A DNA stretch of 64,000 bases from Sphingopyxis sp. YF1 (GCF_022701295.1 NZ_CP033204.1:2170001-2234000), one strand, 5' to 3'; shown: positions 1-9,711, numbered from the stretch's first letter. A program made the numbers and translations. Notes: generated from the letters alone by a model not told the origin.

Positions 1-450
1 ACCGCCGCCCCCGAATTCGCCGCCGCGCTGCCCGACGGCGGACGCCTGATGGGCCTCGACGTCGGCACCAAGACCATCGGCGTCGCCTTCTGCGATGTGA
101 ACTGGAGCTTCGCGACCCCCGACAAGACGCTCATCCGCAAGAAATTCTCGGTCGACCTCGAAGCCCTCAAAGCGCTCATCGCGCAGCATGGCATCATCGG
201 CCTCGTTGTCGGCCTGCCGCTCAACATGGACGGCACCGACAGCCCGCGCACCCAGTCGACGCGCGCCTTCGCGCGCAACCTCGCGCCACTCGGGCTGCCG
301 CTGCTGCTCTGGGACGAACGCTGGTCGACCGCCGCAGTCGAGCGCGCGATGATCGCCGCCGACGTCAGCCGCGCGAAACGCGCGGAACGCGTCGACAGCG
401 CCGCCGCCGCCTTCATCCTCCAGGGCGCGATTGACGCCATGACGCGCTGA
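1..450 (+). CDS. ruvX: RuvX/YqgF-type Holliday junction resolvase-like protein (5' end outside window)
   Basis: RNase H-fold protein of the YqgF/RuvX family, associated with 16S rRNA maturation and proposed to act as a Holliday junction resolvase. The reading frame is open from base 1, so the ATG at 49 is probably internal: family members carry about 15-20 residues ahead of the first strand. Visible are the first acidic motif [12 protein letters not shown], the GLPLNMDG motif, and WDERWST followed by a C-terminal [11 protein letters not shown] segment carrying the last catalytic Asp. The C terminus is complete. Confident of the family; the exact start lies left of the window. Confidence 0.93.
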   Translation, partial: TAAPEFAAALPDGGRLMGLDVGTKTIGVAFCDVNWSFATPDKTLIRKKFSVDLEALKALIAQHGIIGLVVGLPLNMDGTDSPRTQSTRAFARNLAPLGLPLLLWDERWSTAAVERAMIAADVSRAKRAERVDSAAAAFILQGAIDAMTR

Positions 451-462
451 CGGCCCGCGCGC

Positions 463-759
463 TTGACCGACTATATCCTCTACTGGCTCGCCGCCGCCAA
501 CGGCATCGGTTTCGGCCTGATGGTCGTCGACAAGCGCCGCGCCGAAGCCGGCGCGCGGCGCATCCCCGAATCGACGCTGCTCCGCTGGGCCTTTCTCGGC
601 GGCGCGCTCGGCACCGCCGCCGCCGCGCGCCTCGTCCGCCACAAGACGCGCAAACAGCCCTTCGCGATGTGGATGCTGGTCTGGCTCATATTGTGGACCT
701 TGCTGCTGGCGTTCTGGGCGCTCGGCCTTGTCGACCGACTGATCCTCCCTGTCGCGTAG
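463..759 (+). CDS. DUF1294 family small membrane protein
   Basis: 98-residue membrane protein of unknown function. It starts at a TTG 12 bases after the ruvX stop, which suggests co-transcription. An N-terminal hydrophobic stretch is followed by the family signature [15 protein letters not shown], then a Gly/Ala-rich helix, the basic loop RHKTRKQPF and a strongly hydrophobic C-terminal helix rich in Trp and Leu. The order 'helix, KxxA..RR.PE, helix, HKT.K..F, helix' is that of DUF1294, which is often found alone or fused to cold-shock domains. No cold-shock domain is present here. The start codon is the least certain part. Confidence 0.8.
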   Translation: MTDYILYWLAAANGIGFGLMVVDKRRAEAGARRIPESTLLRWAFLGGALGTAAAARLVRHKTRKQPFAMWMLVWLILWTLLLAFWALGLVDRLILPVA

Positions 760-767
760 CGCGTGGT

Positions 768-818
768 GGAGGGGCCGCGACGTCACGCTATTGGCCCCTC
801 CGTCAGCGCTTCGCGCTG
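768..818. repeat. Compound inverted repeat between DUF1294 gene and pyrB
   Basis: A 9-bp perfect inverted repeat (GGAGGGGCC at 768-776, GGCCCCTCC at 793-801) is followed at once by a second perfect hairpin (CAGCGC at 804-809, loop TTC, GCGCTG at 813-818). It lies downstream of the DUF1294 stop and upstream of pyrB, so it could end the first transcript. No T-run follows, so it may equally be a dispersed palindromic repeat. Confidence 0.5.
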
Positions 819-895
819 CCACCTCCGCATTGCTTTGCAACAGGGAGGATCTCGACTTGCGATTTTCGCGGGCTCGGCATAGACGCTCGGCTTTA

Positions 896-1891
896 ATGAC
901 AGCCTCAACCATCCGACCCGCCAGCGACTATCCGCCCGGCGGCGATGCCTTTCGGCACCGCCACCTCACCGGCATCGCCCAGCTCACTCCGTGGGAGATC
1001 AGCTACGTTCTCGACGCCGCCGAAGAGTGGGTCGAAATGAACCGCAGCGGTGCCGCCAAGCATGACGACCGGCTCGCGGGGCTGACGATCATCAACGCCT
1101 TTTTCGAAAATTCGACGCGCACCCTGCTGTCGTTCGAAATCGCCGGAAAACGCCTCGGCGCCGACGTCGTCAACATGCACGCGGCGCAGTCGAGCGTGAA
1201 GAAGGGCGAAACGCTCATCGACACCGCGATGACGCTGAACGCGATGCGCGCCGACGCGATGGTGATCCGCCATGCCTCGTCGGGCGCGGTGCAACTGATC
1301 GCCGACAAGGTCGACTGCCCCGTGCTCAACGCCGGCGACGGCCGCCACGAACATCCGACGCAGGCGCTGCTCGACGCGCTCACCATCCGCCGCCGCCTCG
1401 GGCGCGTCGAGGGGCTGACGATCGCGATCTGCGGCGACGTCCTCCACAGCCGCGTCGCGCGCTCGAACATTCTCGCGCTCACCCTGCTCGGCAACGAGGT
1501 GCGCGTCGTCGCGCCGCGGACGCTCACCCCGCCCGCGATGGAGCGCCTGCATGTCACGACCTTCACCGACATGGACGAAGGCATCGCCGGCGCCGACGTC
1601 GTGATGATGCTCCGCCTCCAGAACGAGCGCATGGACGGCGCCTATCTCCCCAGCGCGCGCGAATATCACGCGCTCTACGGCCTCACCCCCAAACGCCTCG
1701 AAAAGGCGAAGCCCGACGCGATCGTGATGCACCCCGGCCCGATGAACCGCGGGGTCGAGATCGACAGCAGCGTCGCCGACGACCCGGCGCGCTCGACGAT
1801 CACCGAACAGGTCGAAATGGGGGTCGCGGTGCGCATGGCGTGCCTCGACATATTGACGCGCCGCAAGCGGGGAGTCGCGGGATGGAACTGA
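896..1891 (+). CDS. pyrB: Aspartate carbamoyltransferase catalytic subunit
   Basis: Condenses carbamoyl phosphate with L-aspartate in pyrimidine synthesis. The 331-residue product carries the carbamoyl-phosphate motif STRT (residues 73-76, within [12 protein letters not shown]), HPTQALLD (from about 153) and the C-terminal [11 protein letters not shown]. The ATG at 896 gives a normal N terminus ([10 protein letters not shown]); the frame is open upstream but reads into repeat DNA and lacks family similarity. The 3' end overlaps the next gene by 10 bases. No regulatory-subunit gene (pyrI) is nearby. Together with the inactive dihydroorotase-like partner, this resembles the pyrB-pyrC' arrangement of class A bacterial ATCases such as those of Pseudomonas. 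Confidence 0.96.
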   Translation: MTASTIRPASDYPPGGDAFRHRHLTGIAQLTPWEISYVLDAAEEWVEMNRSGAAKHDDRLAGLTIINAFFENSTRTLLSFEIAGKRLGADVVNMHAAQSSVKKGETLIDTAMTLNAMRADAMVIRHASSGAVQLIADKVDCPVLNAGDGRHEHPTQALLDALTIRRRLGRVEGLTIAICGDVLHSRVARSNILALTLLGNEVRVVAPRTLTPPAMERLHVTTFTDMDEGIAGADVVMMLRLQNERMDGAYLPSAREYHALYGLTPKRLEKAKPDAIVMHPGPMNRGVEIDSSVADDPARSTITEQVEMGVAVRMACLDILTRRKRGVAGWN

Positions 1892-3096
1892 CCCCGCTCC
1901 TGATCGCCAACGCGCGCCTGCTCGGCGGCGATAGCGTCAGCCTGCTCGTCGAGGATGGCCGCATCGCCGCGCTCAACCCGTCGGACACGCCGATCGGTAC
2001 CGAAACCGTCGACGCGCACGGCCAGTGGCTCGCCCCCGGGATCATCGACCTCGGCGTCTTCGCGACCGACAAGCCCGCCTTTCATTTCGGCGGTATCACG
2101 CGCGCCGCGCTGATGCCCGACAGCGGCCCGCTCGACGGCGCCGGGCTCGTCGAGCGCGCCGCCAAGGGCGGCAAGCCCGACCTCTGGGTCCATCCGATTG
2201 CCGCCGCGACCAAGGGCCTCGCGGGCAAGGAACTCGCCGAGATCGGGTTGATGAAACAGGCCGGCGCGCGCGCCGTCGCCACCGGCCGTGCACGCATTGC
2301 CGACAGCGGCGTAATGCGCCGCGTGCTCGCCTACGCCGCCTCGCTCGGCCTCACCGTCATCGCGCATGCCGAGGACGAAGGGCTGACCGCGGGCGCGGTC
2401 GCGACCGACGGCGAGATGGCGACGCGCCTCGGCCTCGCCTCGGCCCCCGCGATCGCCGAGGCAATGGCGATCGCGCGCGACCTGATCCTCGTCCAGGAAA
2501 CCGGCGCACCGCTGCATTTTCGTCAGGTCACGACCGGATATGGCTTCGACCTGATCCGCGAAGCCAAGGCAAAGGGCCTCCCCGTCACCTGCGGCATCAC
2601 CCCCGCGCATCTCTTCCTCTCGGACACCGCGATCGGCGATTTCCGCACCTTCGCGCGCCTGTCGCCGCCGCTGCGCAGCGAGGACGACCGCCGCGCCTGC
2701 CTTGCCGCGATCGCCGATGGCACGATCGACGTGCTCGCCTCGGGCCACGACCCGCGCGGGCCCGAAGACAAGCGCCTACCCTTCGCCGAAGCTTTGCCGG
2801 GCATGGCGGGCGCCGAGACTTTGCTCGCGATGGGGCTCCAGCTCGTCCGCGACGGCCATGTCTCGCCCGCGCGGCTCTTCGACCTGCTCGCCGCCAACCC
2901 CGCGACGCTGCTCGGCCTCGATGCCGGCCGCCTCGAACCCGGCATGGAAGCCGACCTCATCCTGATCGACGAGGGCACCCCGTGGCAGGTCGATGCCAAG
3001 AAGATGGCGGCGTGGGCGGGCAACACCCCGTTCGACGGCATGCCGGTGCAGGGCCGCGCAACGATGCTCTGGAAGGGCGGCATCCGCATCCGCTAG
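1882..3096 (+). CDS. pyrC': Dihydroorotase-like protein lacking metal ligands (PyrC'-type ATCase partner)
   Basis: 404-residue amidohydrolase-fold protein related to class I dihydroorotase. The active-site pattern is broken. After PGIID, where dihydroorotases have an HxH metal motif, this protein has LGVFATDK (residues 57-64). The usual His-Val-Ser ligand strand is LHFRQVTT, and the catalytic Asp of the ASDH motif is Gly (LASGHDPRG). HAED and the C-terminal NPA...G motif remain. It starts inside the end of pyrB (10-base overlap), so translation is coupled. Family knowledge: such inactive PyrC' proteins are structural partners of PyrB, while a true dihydroorotase is encoded elsewhere. Catalysis here is unlikely; the scaffold role is inferred. 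Confidence 0.88.
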   Translation: MELTPLLIANARLLGGDSVSLLVEDGRIAALNPSDTPIGTETVDAHGQWLAPGIIDLGVFATDKPAFHFGGITRAALMPDSGPLDGAGLVERAAKGGKPDLWVHPIAAATKGLAGKELAEIGLMKQAGARAVATGRARIADSGVMRRVLAYAASLGLTVIAHAEDEGLTAGAVATDGEMATRLGLASAPAIAEAMAIARDLILVQETGAPLHFRQVTTGYGFDLIREAKAKGLPVTCGITPAHLFLSDTAIGDFRTFARLSPPLRSEDDRRACLAAIADGTIDVLASGHDPRGPEDKRLPFAEALPGMAGAETLLAMGLQLVRDGHVSPARLFDLLAANPATLLGLDAGRLEPGMEADLILIDEGTPWQVDAKKMAAWAGNTPFDGMPVQGRATMLWKGGIRIR

Positions 3097-3218
3097 CCCC
3101 CGCCCTTTCCGCGGCCCGGCTTCAGAAATTCTTCAGAAGTCCGTCAAGACCCCCGCGATCCGCCCGCCTAGGCCGAACCCCGCCCATCGGGTTTGGGTTT
3201 CTTTGAGTGGAGGGTCGG

Positions 3219-4064
3219 ATGCAATTGAACACGGGCACGGGACTTTGGGCGGCGGCGATGCTGCTGCTCGCGGGATGCGGCGGCGGCGGCGACGCCGGCG
3301 ATCGGGCAAAGGACAAGGGCGGCGCGACGACCGACGCGGCACCCGCCGCGTCGACCTCATCGGCCTGCCCCAAGGCACCCGCCGGCGCGCCCACCATCCA
3401 GGGCGTCGCGATCGGGATGACCGGGGCCGAGGCGATCGCCGCGCTCAAATGCGCCGACGCCGGCTACCGCGCCGACTATGCCCCGCGCAGCGGCACCGGC
3501 GTGCCCTGGCTGCCCGACGGCACCTATATGCGCCTCAGCATCGTCGGCGGCCGTTCGGACGACAAGTCGCAGGACAAGGTCAGCGTCGAGATCTACGGGC
3601 TGAAGGGCGAGGAGCGCGTCATCGGCGTGTATCGCGAGATCTTCTTCTATGCCGGCGGCCAGCCGCTGATCGACAAGACGAAGGAGCAACTCGTCGCCAA
3701 ATATGGCGCGCTCGAACCGATCGCGCCGCCCAACATGGGAAGCGGCCTCGCCGAAGAGATCGGCATCGCGCGCGACAGCGCCGGTGCGCCGTTGCCGCGA
3801 ACGAGCGACGGCATGATGCAGAACCGCTGCTGGGGCGGCGACGGCTATGCGGCGCGCGATGCGCAATGCGGATCGAGCATCTTTGCGCGGATCGGCATCG
3901 ATTCGGGCAACCCGCAGCTGGTGTCGAACATGCGGCTGAGCCTCGACAACGGCAGCTATGCGGCAAAGGTCATGCAGGAAACCGACGCCAGGATCGCGGC
4001 GACGCAGCAACAGGCGAAAAATGCCGACACCGCGGCGGCGGCCGACCGGACGCCGTCGTTCTAG
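3219..4064 (+). CDS. Predicted lipoprotein of unknown function
   Basis: 281-residue protein with an N-terminal hydrophobic segment ending in the lipobox LLLAGC followed by a Gly/Asp-rich linker, so it should be lipidated and envelope-anchored. A GGAGGG ribosome site lies 5 bases before the ATG at 3219; the frame also has a GTG at 3207, which is less well placed. The region after about residue 50 (CPKAPAGAPTIQGVAIGMT) looks like a folded periplasmic domain with several Cys residues. I do not recognise a specific family. The stop codon (TAG, 4062-4064) lies inside the terminal repeat of the 148-bp palindromic element. Confidence 0.8.
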   Translation: MQLNTGTGLWAAAMLLLAGCGGGGDAGDRAKDKGGATTDAAPAASTSSACPKAPAGAPTIQGVAIGMTGAEAIAALKCADAGYRADYAPRSGTGVPWLPDGTYMRLSIVGGRSDDKSQDKVSVEIYGLKGEERVIGVYREIFFYAGGQPLIDKTKEQLVAKYGALEPIAPPNMGSGLAEEIGIARDSAGAPLPRTSDGMMQNRCWGGDGYAARDAQCGSSIFARIGIDSGNPQLVSNMRLSLDNGSYAAKVMQETDARIAATQQQAKNADTAAAADRTPSF

Positions 4065-4208
4065 GGCCGATCGACATTCAGGAGATGGCGAGTCGAAAAT
4101 GGTGGTTTTCCGTGACCCGGAGCGCAGCGTGCTCATGGCACGTGAGCACCGGAAGCGCGGAAGGCCGCCATTTGCAGGCCACCAGAACGGAATGTCGATC
4201 GGCCCTAG
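4061..4208. repeat. 148-bp element with 19-bp perfect terminal inverted repeats, MITE-like or long bidirectional hairpin
   Basis: The ends are exact reverse complements over 19 bases: CTAGGGCCGATCGACATTC at 4061-4079 and its complement at 4190-4208. A second arm pair (4097-4114 with 4156-4173) is complementary over 18 positions if G-U pairs are allowed. The centre has GTGCTCA (4129-4135) facing TGAGCAC (4143-4149) across a 7-base loop. The whole element folds as one long interrupted hairpin. The CTAG at each end supplies the TAG stop codons of the two convergent flanking genes. It encodes no protein. It could be a non-autonomous mobile element, a terminator for both strands, or both. Confidence 0.85.
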
Positions 4209-5089
4209 CCCATCACCCACGACCGCCGCGGATAGCCCTGCGCCCACAGCAGCGCGGTCAGGTCGTGGTGCCGGATCGCGGCGTCGGCCGCCTCGGCGCA
4301 CGCCGGGTGCGGGTGGTAACCGATCCCCAGCCCCGCGGCGGTGATCATCGGAATGTCGTTCGCGCCGTCGCCGACCGCCAGCGTCTCGGCCAGCGGCAGC
4401 CCGTGCGCGGCGGCCTCGGCGCGCAGCGTGTCGAGCTTCGCGGCGCTGTCGACGACCGGTTCGAGCACGCGCCCCGACAACTGGCCGCCCGCAATCTCCA
4501 GATGGTTGGCGACGACCTTGTCGAAACCGACCGCCTCGCCCACCGGCCCCGCAAAGGCGGTGAAGCCGCCCGAAATCAGCACCGCATGCGCGCCGTGCGC
4601 CTTCATCGTCTGCACCAGCGTGCGCGCCCCGCGCGTCAGCTTCACCCGCTCCATCCGGCATTCGGCTAGCACGCTTTCGGCGAGCCCCGCGAGCAGCCCG
4701 ACGCGCTCGAACAGCGCGGCGCGGAAATCGAGTTCGCCGCGCATCGCGCGCTCGGTGATCGCCGCGATCTGCGGCTTGATCCCGGCATAATCGGCCAGTT
4801 CATCGATGCATTCGACGGTGATCATCGTCGAATCCATGTCGGCGATGATCAGCTTCTTGGCGCGGTCGCCCAGCGGCTGGACGACGACGTCGAGCGCGCC
4901 ATGATCCATCTTCGCCAGTTCGGCGCGCGCGCTGACCAGGCTACCCTGGAACATGATGTCGGCGGCGTCATGCTCGTCGAGCCAGTGCGGCGCGCCGACG
5001 TCGTGCCCCGTCGCGTCGAGCCGGTCGATCGCTTCGCGAACCACCTCGTCGGTCAGCTTTCCGGCTGCTATCAGCGTCGCGACGAACAT
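4205..5089 (-). CDS. serB: Phosphoserine phosphatase
   Basis: Dephosphorylates O-phosphoserine, the last step of serine synthesis. The 294-residue HAD-fold enzyme has motif [11 protein letters not shown] (Asp84, Asp86), motif [12 protein letters not shown] and motif [15 protein letters not shown]. The first 75 residues form the ACT-like N-terminal region usual for long SerB proteins. The start at 5089 has a good ribosome site on its strand (AGGAG, 8 bases upstream). The ATG shares bases with the divergent miaA start, so the serB leader lies wholly inside miaA. The stop codon is inside the 148-bp inverted-repeat element. Confidence 0.94.
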   Translation of the reverse strand: MFVATLIAAGKLTDEVVREAIDRLDATGHDVGAPHWLDEHDAADIMFQGSLVSARAELAKMDHGALDVVVQPLGDRAKKLIIADMDSTMITVECIDELADYAGIKPQIAAITERAMRGELDFRAALFERVGLLAGLAESVLAECRMERVKLTRGARTLVQTMKAHGAHAVLISGGFTAFAGPVGEAVGFDKVVANHLEIAGGQLSGRVLEPVVDSAAKLDTLRAEAAAHGLPLAETLAVGDGANDIPMITAAGLGIGYHPHPACAEAADAAIRHHDLTALLWAQGYPRRSWVMG

Positions 5090-6050
5090 GGCCCATTCTC
5101 CTTTTCTCGACGCCCGGCGGCCGCCGGTGGCGCTTATTGCCGGACCGACCGCGAGCGGCAAGAGCGCATTGGCGGTCGCGCTCGCAAAGAGCATCGGCCA
5201 GGATGTCATCGTCGTCAACGCCGACGCGAGCCAGGTCTATGCCGACCTCGCCATCCTCTCGGCCCGCCCGACCGCGGAGGAAATGCAGGGCGTGCCGCAC
5301 CATCTCTTCGGTCATGTCGACGCCGCCGACGCCTGCAACGCCGCGCGCTGGTCCGATGCGGCGCGCGACCTGATCGGGCACGCGCACGCCGCGGGACAGC
5401 TTCCCATCCTCGTCGGCGGCACCGGCCTCTATCTGCGCACGCTGCTGTTCGGCATCGCGCCCGTCCCCGACATCGACCCGGCGATCCGCGAGGCCGTGCG
5501 CGCGCTGCCCGTCGCCGACGCGCACGCCGCGCTCGCGCTCGCCGATCCCGCCGCCGCGGCGCGTCTCGCCCCCGCCGACACCACCCGCGTCGCGCGCGCG
5601 CTCGAGGTCGTCCGCGCCACCGGCCGCACCCTCGCCGCATGGCAGGAGGCGCGCGAAGGCGGCATCGCCGACCGCATCGCCCTCGCGCCGATGATCCTGC
5701 TGCCGCCGCGCGACTGGCTCCGCGCGCGCTGCGACCGCCGGCTCGAAGCGATGTTCGACGGCGGCGCGATCGCCGAGGTCGAGGCACTGCTCGCGCGCGA
5801 TCTCGACCCCGACCTTCCCGCCATGCGCGCGATCGGGGTGCCGCAGATCGCGGCGCTGCTGCGCGGCGATCTGTCGCGCGACGCCGCGCTCGAACAGGCG
5901 CAGGCCGCAACGCGCCAATATGCCAAGCGCCAATATACGTGGTTCCGCCACCAGCCGCCTGCGGGCTGGCCACGCCACGACGAGTCATTATCCATCGATT
6001 CAATTGACCAATTAGCAATAAAATTACGCGATACGCTGTTGACAAGATAG
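5088..6050 (+). CDS. miaA: tRNA dimethylallyltransferase
   Basis: Transfers dimethylallyl to A37 of tRNAs reading UNN codons. The 320-residue product has the P-loop GPTASGKS near the N terminus, the DASQVYADL strand and [12 protein letters not shown] substrate motif, and the C-terminal [14 protein letters not shown] typical of MiaA. The ATG at 5088 gives the expected short lead before the P-loop. No strong ribosome site precedes it, and its start overlaps the divergent serB start by two bases. The last ~60 bases are AT-rich compared with the rest and probably contain the ilv promoter. Confidence 0.94.
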   Translation: MAHSPFLDARRPPVALIAGPTASGKSALAVALAKSIGQDVIVVNADASQVYADLAILSARPTAEEMQGVPHHLFGHVDAADACNAARWSDAARDLIGHAHAAGQLPILVGGTGLYLRTLLFGIAPVPDIDPAIREAVRALPVADAHAALALADPAAAARLAPADTTRVARALEVVRATGRTLAAWQEAREGGIADRIALAPMILLPPRDWLRARCDRRLEAMFDGGAIAEVEALLARDLDPDLPAMRAIGVPQIAALLRGDLSRDAALEQAQAATRQYAKRQYTWFRHQPPAGWPRHDESLSIDSIDQLAIKLRDTLLTR

Positions 6051-6067
6051 AATCATGCACCTATTGC
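6039..6067 (+). promoter_or_regulatory. Candidate sigma-70 promoter for ilvBHC
   Basis: A perfect TTGACA (6039-6044) sits at the very end of miaA. It is followed after 17 bases by TATTGC (6062-6067), a weak -10 match. It lies in a locally AT-rich stretch (about 5985-6060) in otherwise GC-rich DNA. If correct, transcription would start near 6074, just ahead of the ilvB leader hairpin and downstream of the candidate leader ORF start. Confidence 0.4.
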
Positions 6068-6141
6068 CCGCAGCCCTGTTGCAGCGCACAAGCGCCCCCG
6101 CTTGCGCGCCTGCAAGGATCGAGGAAGGAGTAAAATCGTGA
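6055..6141 (+). CDS. Possible ilvB leader peptide (28 codons)
   Basis: Short open frame starting MHLLPAALLQRTS. Four of its first nine codons encode leucine, as CTA, TTG, CTG and TTG; CTA and TTG are uncommon in this GC-rich DNA. It runs through the hairpin at 6079-6115, and its TGA overlaps the ilvB GTG start (GTGA, 6138-6141). These are properties of an attenuator leader sensing leucine supply. Against it: the ribosome site before the ATG is weak, and the best promoter match would start the RNA downstream of this ATG. Treat as a hypothesis. Confidence 0.35.
   Translation: MHLLPAALLQRTSAPACAPARIEEGVKS
6079..6115 (+). promoter_or_regulatory. Leader hairpin directly upstream of ilvB ribosome site
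   Basis: Bases 6079-6093 and 6100-6115 pair as a long stem: CAAGC with GCTTG, one A/C mismatch, GCGC with GCGC, one bulged C, then TTGCA with TGCAA, closing a 6-base loop. It ends 10 bases before the AAGGAG ribosome site (6125-6130) of ilvB. No T-run follows, so it is not a plain terminator. Control of translation or part of an attenuation switch is possible. Confidence 0.6.
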
Positions 6142-7892
6142 CGGAAATGAGCGGTGCCGACATGGTGGTTCAGGCGCTGGTCGACCTCGGGGTCGATACA
6201 GTGTTCGGCTATCCGGGCGGCGCAGTCCTTCCGATCTACGACGCGCTCTTCAACCACCCGACGATCAAGCATGTCCTCGTGCGCCACGAACAGGCGGCGA
6301 CCCACGCGGCAGAGGGCTATGCGCGCTCGACGGGCAAGCCCGGCGTCGTGCTCGTCACCTCGGGCCCAGGCGCGACCAATGCCGTCACCGGCATCACCGA
6401 CGCGCTGCTCGATTCGATCCCGATGATCGTGCTCACCGGCCAGGTCCCGACGACGCTGATCGGCACCGACGCCTTCCAGGAATGCGACACCGTCGGCATC
6501 ACCCGCCACTGCACCAAGCATAATTATCTGGTGATGGACCCCGACCGCCTCGGCGCAATCATGCACGAGGCCTTCTACATCGCCACCCACGGCCGCCCCG
6601 GCCCGGTGGTCATCGACATCCCGAAAAATGTGCAGGTCGCCACGGGCACCTATCGCGTGCCCGCGATGATCGACCACCAGAGCTATCGTCCGCAGGTCGA
6701 ACCCGACGCCGACGCGATCGGCCAGGCCATCGACATGATCGCCGCCGCCGAACGCCCGGTCTTCTACACCGGCGGCGGGGTGATCAACGCCGGCCCCGAC
6801 GCCAGCGCCGCCTTGCGCCAGCTCGTGTCGCTCACCGGCGCGCCGATCACCTCGACCCTCATGGGGCTCGGCGCCTTCCCGTCGGACGATCCCAAATGGC
6901 TCGGCATGCTCGGCATGCACGGCACCTATGAATCGAACATGGCGATGAACCGTGCCGACCTGATCATCGCGGTCGGCGCGCGCTTCGACGACCGCGTCAC
7001 CGGCCGCCTCGACGCCTTCTCGCCCGATTCGAAGAAGATCCACATCGACATCGACCGTTCGTCGATCAACAAGATCGTCCCCGTCGACCTCGCGATCGTC
7101 GGCGATGCCGGCCGCGCGCTCGACGCGCTGATCGCGGCGTGGCAGGACAAGAACCACAAGGCGCGCGACTATGGCGAATGGTGGCGCCGCATCGACGGCT
7201 GGCGCGCCACGCGCTGCCTCGACTTCCCCGAAAAGAAGGAAGCCGGCGCCGAAATCATGCCGCAGCGCGCGGTGCGCGCGCTGTTCGACGCGACGCGCGG
7301 GCGCGACCCGATCATCACCACCGAGGTCGGCCAGCACCAGATGTGGGCGGCGCAGCATTTCGGCTTCTCGGCGCCCAACCGCTGGCTCACCTCGGGCGGG
7401 CTCGGCACGATGGGCTACGGCTTTCCCGCCGCGGTCGGCGCACAGATCGCCAACCCGAACCGCCTCGTCATCTGCATCGCGGGCGAAGCCTCGCTCCAGA
7501 TGAACATCCAGGAAATGGGCACGGTCAGCCAGTACCGCCTGCCGGTGAAGATCTTCATCCTCAACAATGAATGGATGGGGATGGTCCGCCAGTGGCAGGA
7601 GCTGACCTACGAAAGCCGCTATTCGAACAGCTATTCGGACAGCCTGCCCGATTTCGTGAAGCTCGCCGACGCCTATGGCTGGACCGGGCTGCGCATCGAC
7701 ACGCTGGGCGAGCTCGAGGACGGCATCCGCACGATGATCGAGACCCCGGGTCCGGTGATCGTCGACTGCCGCGTCGCAAAACTCGCCAACTGCTTCCCGA
7801 TGATCCCGTCGGGCGCGGCGCACACCGACATGATCCTCCAGCCGAGCGACGTCACCGGCACGATGGACGACGAAGCCAAGGCACTGGTGTAA
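6138..7892 (+). CDS. ilvB: Acetolactate synthase large (catalytic) subunit
   Basis: Thiamine-diphosphate enzyme for the first common step of valine, leucine and isoleucine synthesis, about 584 residues. The GTG at 6138 is preceded by AAGGAG at 7 bases, better placed than the ATG at 6147. Visible motifs are GYPGGAVLPIYDAL, the catalytic Glu in RHEQAATHAAEGYAR, the GPGATNAVTGI loop and the cofactor motif ending in FILNNEWMG. In the usual GDG/GDA metal-binding motif this protein reads GEA, a Glu for Asp change. It heads ilvB-ilvH-ilvC and is preceded by a structured leader. Confidence 0.96.
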   Translation: MTEMSGADMVVQALVDLGVDTVFGYPGGAVLPIYDALFNHPTIKHVLVRHEQAATHAAEGYARSTGKPGVVLVTSGPGATNAVTGITDALLDSIPMIVLTGQVPTTLIGTDAFQECDTVGITRHCTKHNYLVMDPDRLGAIMHEAFYIATHGRPGPVVIDIPKNVQVATGTYRVPAMIDHQSYRPQVEPDADAIGQAIDMIAAAERPVFYTGGGVINAGPDASAALRQLVSLTGAPITSTLMGLGAFPSDDPKWLGMLGMHGTYESNMAMNRADLIIAVGARFDDRVTGRLDAFSPDSKKIHIDIDRSSINKIVPVDLAIVGDAGRALDALIAAWQDKNHKARDYGEWWRRIDGWRATRCLDFPEKKEAGAEIMPQRAVRALFDATRGRDPIITTEVGQHQMWAAQHFGFSAPNRWLTSGGLGTMGYGFPAAVGAQIANPNRLVICIAGEASLQMNIQEMGTVSQYRLPVKIFILNNEWMGMVRQWQELTYESRYSNSYSDSLPDFVKLADAYGWTGLRIDTLGELEDGIRTMIETPGPVIVDCRVAKLANCFPMIPSGAAHTDMILQPSDVTGTMDDEAKALV

Positions 7893-7896
7893 ATCC

Positions 7897-8412
7897 ATGA
7901 AAATCCAAACCGAAACGGGCGAGCGCCACGTGCTCGCCGTCACCGTCGACAACGAGGCCGGGGTGCTCGCCAAGATCACCGGGCTGTTCACCGCGCGCGG
8001 CTATAATATCGAAAGCCTGACGGTCGCCGACATCACCGCCGACCATGCGCTGTCGCGGATCACCATCGTGACCTCGGGACCGCCGCCGGTCATCGACCAG
8101 ATCATCGCGCAGCTCGACCGCCTCGTTCCGGTGCACAAGGTCACCGACCTCACCGACCAGGGCGCGCACGTCGAGCGCGAGATCGCGCTGGTCAAGGTCG
8201 CGGGGACCGGCGAAAAGCGCATCGAGGCGCTGCGCCTCGCCGACGTGTTTCGCGCCAAGGTGGTCGACACCACGCTCACCAGCTTCATCTTCGAAATCAC
8301 CGGGAACAGCGACAAGGTCGACCGCTTCATCGCGCTGATGCGCGAATGCGGGCTGGTCGAGGTCGGCCGCACCGGCGTCGTCGCCATCGGCCGCGGGCCG
8401 GAGGCGCTCTGA
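7897..8412 (+). CDS. ilvH: Acetolactate synthase small (regulatory) subunit
   Basis: 171-residue regulatory subunit that activates the large subunit and confers feedback inhibition by branched-chain amino acids. An N-terminal ACT domain is visible (RHVLAVTVDNEAGVLAKITG, with GYNIESLTVA), followed by the C-terminal ferredoxin-like domain (EIALVKVAG, TSFIFEITG). It begins 4 bases after the ilvB stop, so the pair is co-transcribed. The gene could equally be named ilvN; length and the C-terminal domain fit IlvH. Confidence 0.95.
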   Translation: MKIQTETGERHVLAVTVDNEAGVLAKITGLFTARGYNIESLTVADITADHALSRITIVTSGPPPVIDQIIAQLDRLVPVHKVTDLTDQGAHVEREIALVKVAGTGEKRIEALRLADVFRAKVVDTTLTSFIFEITGNSDKVDRFIALMRECGLVEVGRTGVVAIGRGPEAL

Positions 8413-8418
8413 GTCACC

Positions 8419-9550
<1,132 letters not shown>

Positions 9551-9566
9551 CGGCCCCGACAGGCCG

Positions 9567-9641
9567 GCACCCCGGCGAAAGCCGGGGTCTCGCCGCCTCG
9601 TTCTATCGCGAGGATGAGATCCCGGCCTTCGCCGGGATGAC
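9567..9641. repeat. Paired palindromic repeat, family 1 (downstream of ilvC)
   Basis: Units at about 9567-9589 (core CCCCGGCGAAAGCCGGGG) and 9618-9641 (GATCCCGGCCTTCGCCGGGA, ending ATGAC) are inverted copies of each other and related to the pair at 8419-8489. Each forms a hairpin with a GAAA or related loop. The pair lies 16 bases after the ilvC stop and may help end the ilv transcript. Confidence 0.75.
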
Positions 9642-9711
9642 GAATTGAGGATTCCATATGGGCCGGCGGCAACGCCTTCCCCATCGGTCGGCGAAGCGCT
9701 AGGACCGGGCC

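Noticed and set aside
905..3206. Long open frames antisense or in other frames of pyrB, pyrC' and ispE-etfQO
   Set aside because: They are Arg/Ala/Gly-rich, lack family motifs and mirror clear genes; long spurious frames are expected in high-GC DNA.
6004..6037. TTGACC (6004) with TACGCT (6032) as ilv promoter
   Set aside because: Spacing is 22 bases, too long for sigma-70; the TTGACA at 6039 is better, though still weak at -10.
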